A stretch of DNA of 51,006 nucleotides, taken from contig MFQN01000018.1 of the NCBI GenBank assembly GCA_001783065.1, forward strand, positions 1 to 51,006, given 5' to 3'. Position 1 is the first letter of the stretch. Every line of letters begins with the position of its first letter. Of this stretch, positions 49,328 through 51,006 are shown in pieces. The notes under the pieces were generated by a model. The model was not told the DNA's origin, did no database searches, and saw only the letters and a program-made list of their open reading frames with translations. This DNA is from Candidatus Magasanikbacteria bacterium RIFCSPLOWO2_12_FULL_43_12. GTDB lineage: Bacteria; Patescibacteriota; Patescibacteriia; Magasanikbacterales; UBA922. The position numbers were made by a program, and so were the translations under genes.

Positions 49328-49361
49328 ACACATTTTGAACAACTCCACACAATATAAAAAA

Positions 49362-49395
49362 TAAAAATGGAAGAGCCGTGCTGGTAAGGCACGGC
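49362..49395 (-). terminator. Terminator of GC-rich orphan gene 3
   Basis: Minus strand: GCCGTGC, CTTACCA loop, GCACGGC, then TCTTCCATTTTTATTTTT. Confidence 0.82.
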
Positions 49396-49414
49396 CCGGA
49401 AGACGGCAACAGTA

Positions 49415-50710
49415 TCACGCGGCTGGAGCGTGAACGCTGTTGACCAAAAGGAAAGAAGTGTAGGTGCGGGGTGTTGCACCGGGCCCCCGGAGGTCCTCCC
49501 AGCGCAGTACGTGGCCGCACGATACCGGCGGTTGCGGTTGGATTTTCAGAGTGCGGAATCCCTGTATGACCCTCGGCACATCCACCATCACGTCGACCGT
49601 AGGACCGGCGATGTGTTCACGATGGCTGAACATGGCATTGACGATCGTCTCCGCAGTGCAACCCCAGATAACCATATTGCCGCCAGCCTCAAACACCGCA
49701 GCGCCGACATTGGTGACTTGTCGGCCGCCGATCTCGCCAAATCCACATGGCAACACGGCCGGATTAGTGAACTGACCACAACCGGCGGTAATGACAGTAC
49801 GGCCGGACCAGTCGTGGCTGGGAGAACACGCGGATGGTGTGGTCAGATCCACGACCAACGCGCCTGGTTGCACTTCATCGGGTAACAGCTCCATGTCGCC
49901 CGCAGTCGTAGCGACCACGACGATTTTGGTGTTGTGTTCAAGACAAGCGGTAGATTTGTCCTGGTGAACCAGGACGCTAACTTGATGCCCGCACATGGCG
50001 AGCCATATTTCCACCTGCTGTCTCAACACATCCAAGCGAACGCGCCGATCGTTCTCGCCCGGCTTGTCCGGACGCCCGACCAGCACCCATTTCCTCGGCT
50101 GAAACTGCTGCGGAACGAATCTGGCGAGGGCGTCGCCAATCGCTCCGTTCGCGCCGATGATTGCGCCGCAGAGACCGTTTGGCACCGCCGCCTGACCGAG
50201 TGCGGCCACGGCCAGAGAAACCGTGCCGCCGTCTCCGTGAGTGGTATACACGGAGTCCGAATTTACCAGATGCGAATTACGCTCCAAGAACAACTGACCA
50301 TGCCCGGTCGCGTTTTTTGTCCCAGCCCCCCAGCCGATCCAGAGCTCCACGCCATCGCGCTCGGCTTCCGCGATAGCGTGCAAGGCAACTGCTTCGCACC
50401 ACTGATACGCGGTTCCGTCGCGAACCTTTGGCATAAAGTCCGTGGCCAGCGCCGGAATGAGGTAGAAGTCCACCCAGACTGGCTCGCCGCCACTGCCGAC
50501 CGGTGGCATAACCGGGAACGAGAGCCACTTGATGAAAAACGGCCGGGAGAAAAACTCCTCCAGACTTGTGCCCATCAGCGCCAACATCCACTGGATGATG
50601 GTGGTTGAGAAATACCCAGGCAGGAGCATGTGAGCGATAAACGCCACACGTCGCTTGAACTTCGACCTCTCTCTGTCCTCGTACTCTCTCGTATAATGAA
50701 TGTATGTCAC
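49415..50710 (-). CDS. GC-rich orphan Rossmann-fold oxidoreductase, acyl-ACP-reductase/shikimate-dehydrogenase-like
   Basis: 431 residues from GTG 50710, chosen because AGGGAGGG lies four bases upstream; a longer GTG start at 50782 lacks a Shine-Dalgarno sequence. The N-terminal third is of unknown type with a hydrophobic stretch ('AFIAHMLLPGYFSTTIIQWML'-like). Residues ~150-180 'WGAGTKNATGHGQLFL' and 'THGDGGTVSLAVAAL' precede a nucleotide-binding loop 'AIIGANGAIGDALARFV' (~185-201) and 'VLVGRPDKP'. This order resembles cyanobacterial long-chain acyl-ACP reductase, with moderate confidence. GC-rich codon use, own promoter, leader and terminator, as the other two orphans. Confidence 0.75.
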   Translation of the reverse strand: MTYIHYTREYEDRERSKFKRRVAFIAHMLLPGYFSTTIIQWMLALMGTSLEEFFSRPFFIKWLSFPVMPPVGSGGEPVWVDFYLIPALATDFMPKVRDGTAYQWCEAVALHAIAEAERDGVELWIGWGAGTKNATGHGQLFLERNSHLVNSDSVYTTHGDGGTVSLAVAALGQAAVPNGLCGAIIGANGAIGDALARFVPQQFQPRKWVLVGRPDKPGENDRRVRLDVLRQQVEIWLAMCGHQVSVLVHQDKSTACLEHNTKIVVVATTAGDMELLPDEVQPGALVVDLTTPSACSPSHDWSGRTVITAGCGQFTNPAVLPCGFGEIGGRQVTNVGAAVFEAGGNMVIWGCTAETIVNAMFSHREHIAGPTVDVMVDVPRVIQGFRTLKIQPQPPVSCGHVLRWEDLRGPGATPRTYTSFLLVNSVHAPAA

Positions 50711-50822
50711 TTGTCCCTCCCTCTCGCCGTTTCCGACGAATTGAGAACCAATAAAGAATCGACTCTTTTTGCGCTCGTTCACCCGAACAAACGCAAAATA
50801 AAATTAGTCTTCCTGCTGATTA

Positions 50823-50851
50823 AATATACAAAAAAACGATCGAAGTGTCAA
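50823..50851 (-). promoter_or_regulatory. Promoter of GC-rich orphan gene 3
   Basis: Minus strand: TTGACA (50851-50846), 17-bp spacer, TATATT (50828-50823). Leader of about 105 nt. Confidence 0.75.
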
Positions 50852-50906
50852 CTGTTTCAATCCTTATGTCAATCTCCCAACAGATTCTATCACAAACGCG
50901 TTTCGT

Positions 50907-51006
50907 TCAATTTGCGGTAACCGTAATCTCCACCGCCGCGGTGTTGTTAGCTTCATCTCCTTCTTTAATATCGCTGTTTTTGTCTGCCATAAAGCAGATG
51001 TAGCCG
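50907..51006 (-). CDS. C-terminus of a secreted CARDB/Ig-like protein (partial)
   Basis: Open on the minus strand to the window edge. 32 residues ending in 'GDEANNTAAVEITVTAN' and TGA. The 'E-x-N-N-T-x-x-x-x-x-v' ending is typical of CARDB-type adhesion modules. The gene continues beyond 51006. Confidence 0.6.
   Translation of the reverse strand, partial: GYICFMADKNSDIKEGDEANNTAAVEITVTAN

Noticed and set aside
49430-50608. Plus-strand ORFs of 151 and 224 codons
   Set aside because: Antisense to the GC-rich Rossmann gene; open only because of GC-rich codon bias.

Overview
This window looks like a chromosomal segment of a Patescibacteria (Candidate Phyla Radiation) bacterium. The evidence is a lone 16S rRNA gene with CPR-type deviations in standard probe sites, very tight gene packing, large secreted or anchored Ig-like proteins and DUF4012/DUF11-like membrane proteins typical of that radiation, and zinc-binding forms of bL28 and bL32. 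UGA is used as a normal stop, so it is not an SR1/Gracilibacteria-type code. The exact lineage (probably in the Parcubacteria group) is inference.

Layout. 1-4.5 kb: end of a surface fibre-like protein and an O-antigen-ligase/TPR membrane protein. 4.5-7.3 kb: acidic protein, then an unlinked 16S rRNA with its own promoter and terminator (no 23S, 5S or tRNA behind it). 7.3-11.5 kb: rpsL-rpsG-fusA-trmD. 11.5-12.6 kb: a GC-rich orphan membrane gene. 12.6-18.3 kb: a translation/RNA block (M50 protease, rpmB, tRNA-Pro, KH protein, rpsP, FemAB, rpmF-nusB-rnc, tRNA-Lys, tRNA-Arg, small membrane protein). 18.3-24.5 kb: palindromic repeat cluster, two anchored envelope proteins (one with an N-terminal CCHC zinc knuckle), enolase. 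24.5-27.7 kb: a candidate small RNA next to an anomalous tRNA, NIF3-like protein, AbiEii/DUF6922-like toxin-antitoxin pair, second GC-rich orphan gene. 27.7-30.9 kb: an overlapping operon of two ATP-grasp ligases and a lysine 2,3-aminomutase homologue. 30.9-37.3 kb: ileS, SIMPL protein, gap-pgk. 37.3-46.2 kb: a 2941-residue surface protein ending in a peptidoglycan-binding domain. 46.4-49.3 kb: histidine kinase-yebC-ruvC. 49.4-50.7 kb: third GC-rich orphan gene (Rossmann, acyl-ACP-reductase-like). The right edge has the C-terminus of another secreted protein.

Patterns across the window. (1) Short tandem repeats of several families sit in intergenic gaps and also, in frame, inside essential genes (ileS at least six times, trmD, pgk, yebC, femAB-like, DUF4012). 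(2) Promoters are easy to read as TTGACA-N17-TATAAT; those driving 16S, rpsL and rpmB all have TACAAT as the -10 box. (3) Three GC-rich genes with foreign-looking codon use each carry a private promoter, a Shine-Dalgarno sequence and a terminator, whereas most neighbours lack a good Shine-Dalgarno sequence. The best candidate for an undescribed system is the two-ATP-grasp/KamA operon with its leader ORF and hairpin; the second is the small RNA whose two segments are complementary to the whole anticodon arm of the adjacent odd tRNA.
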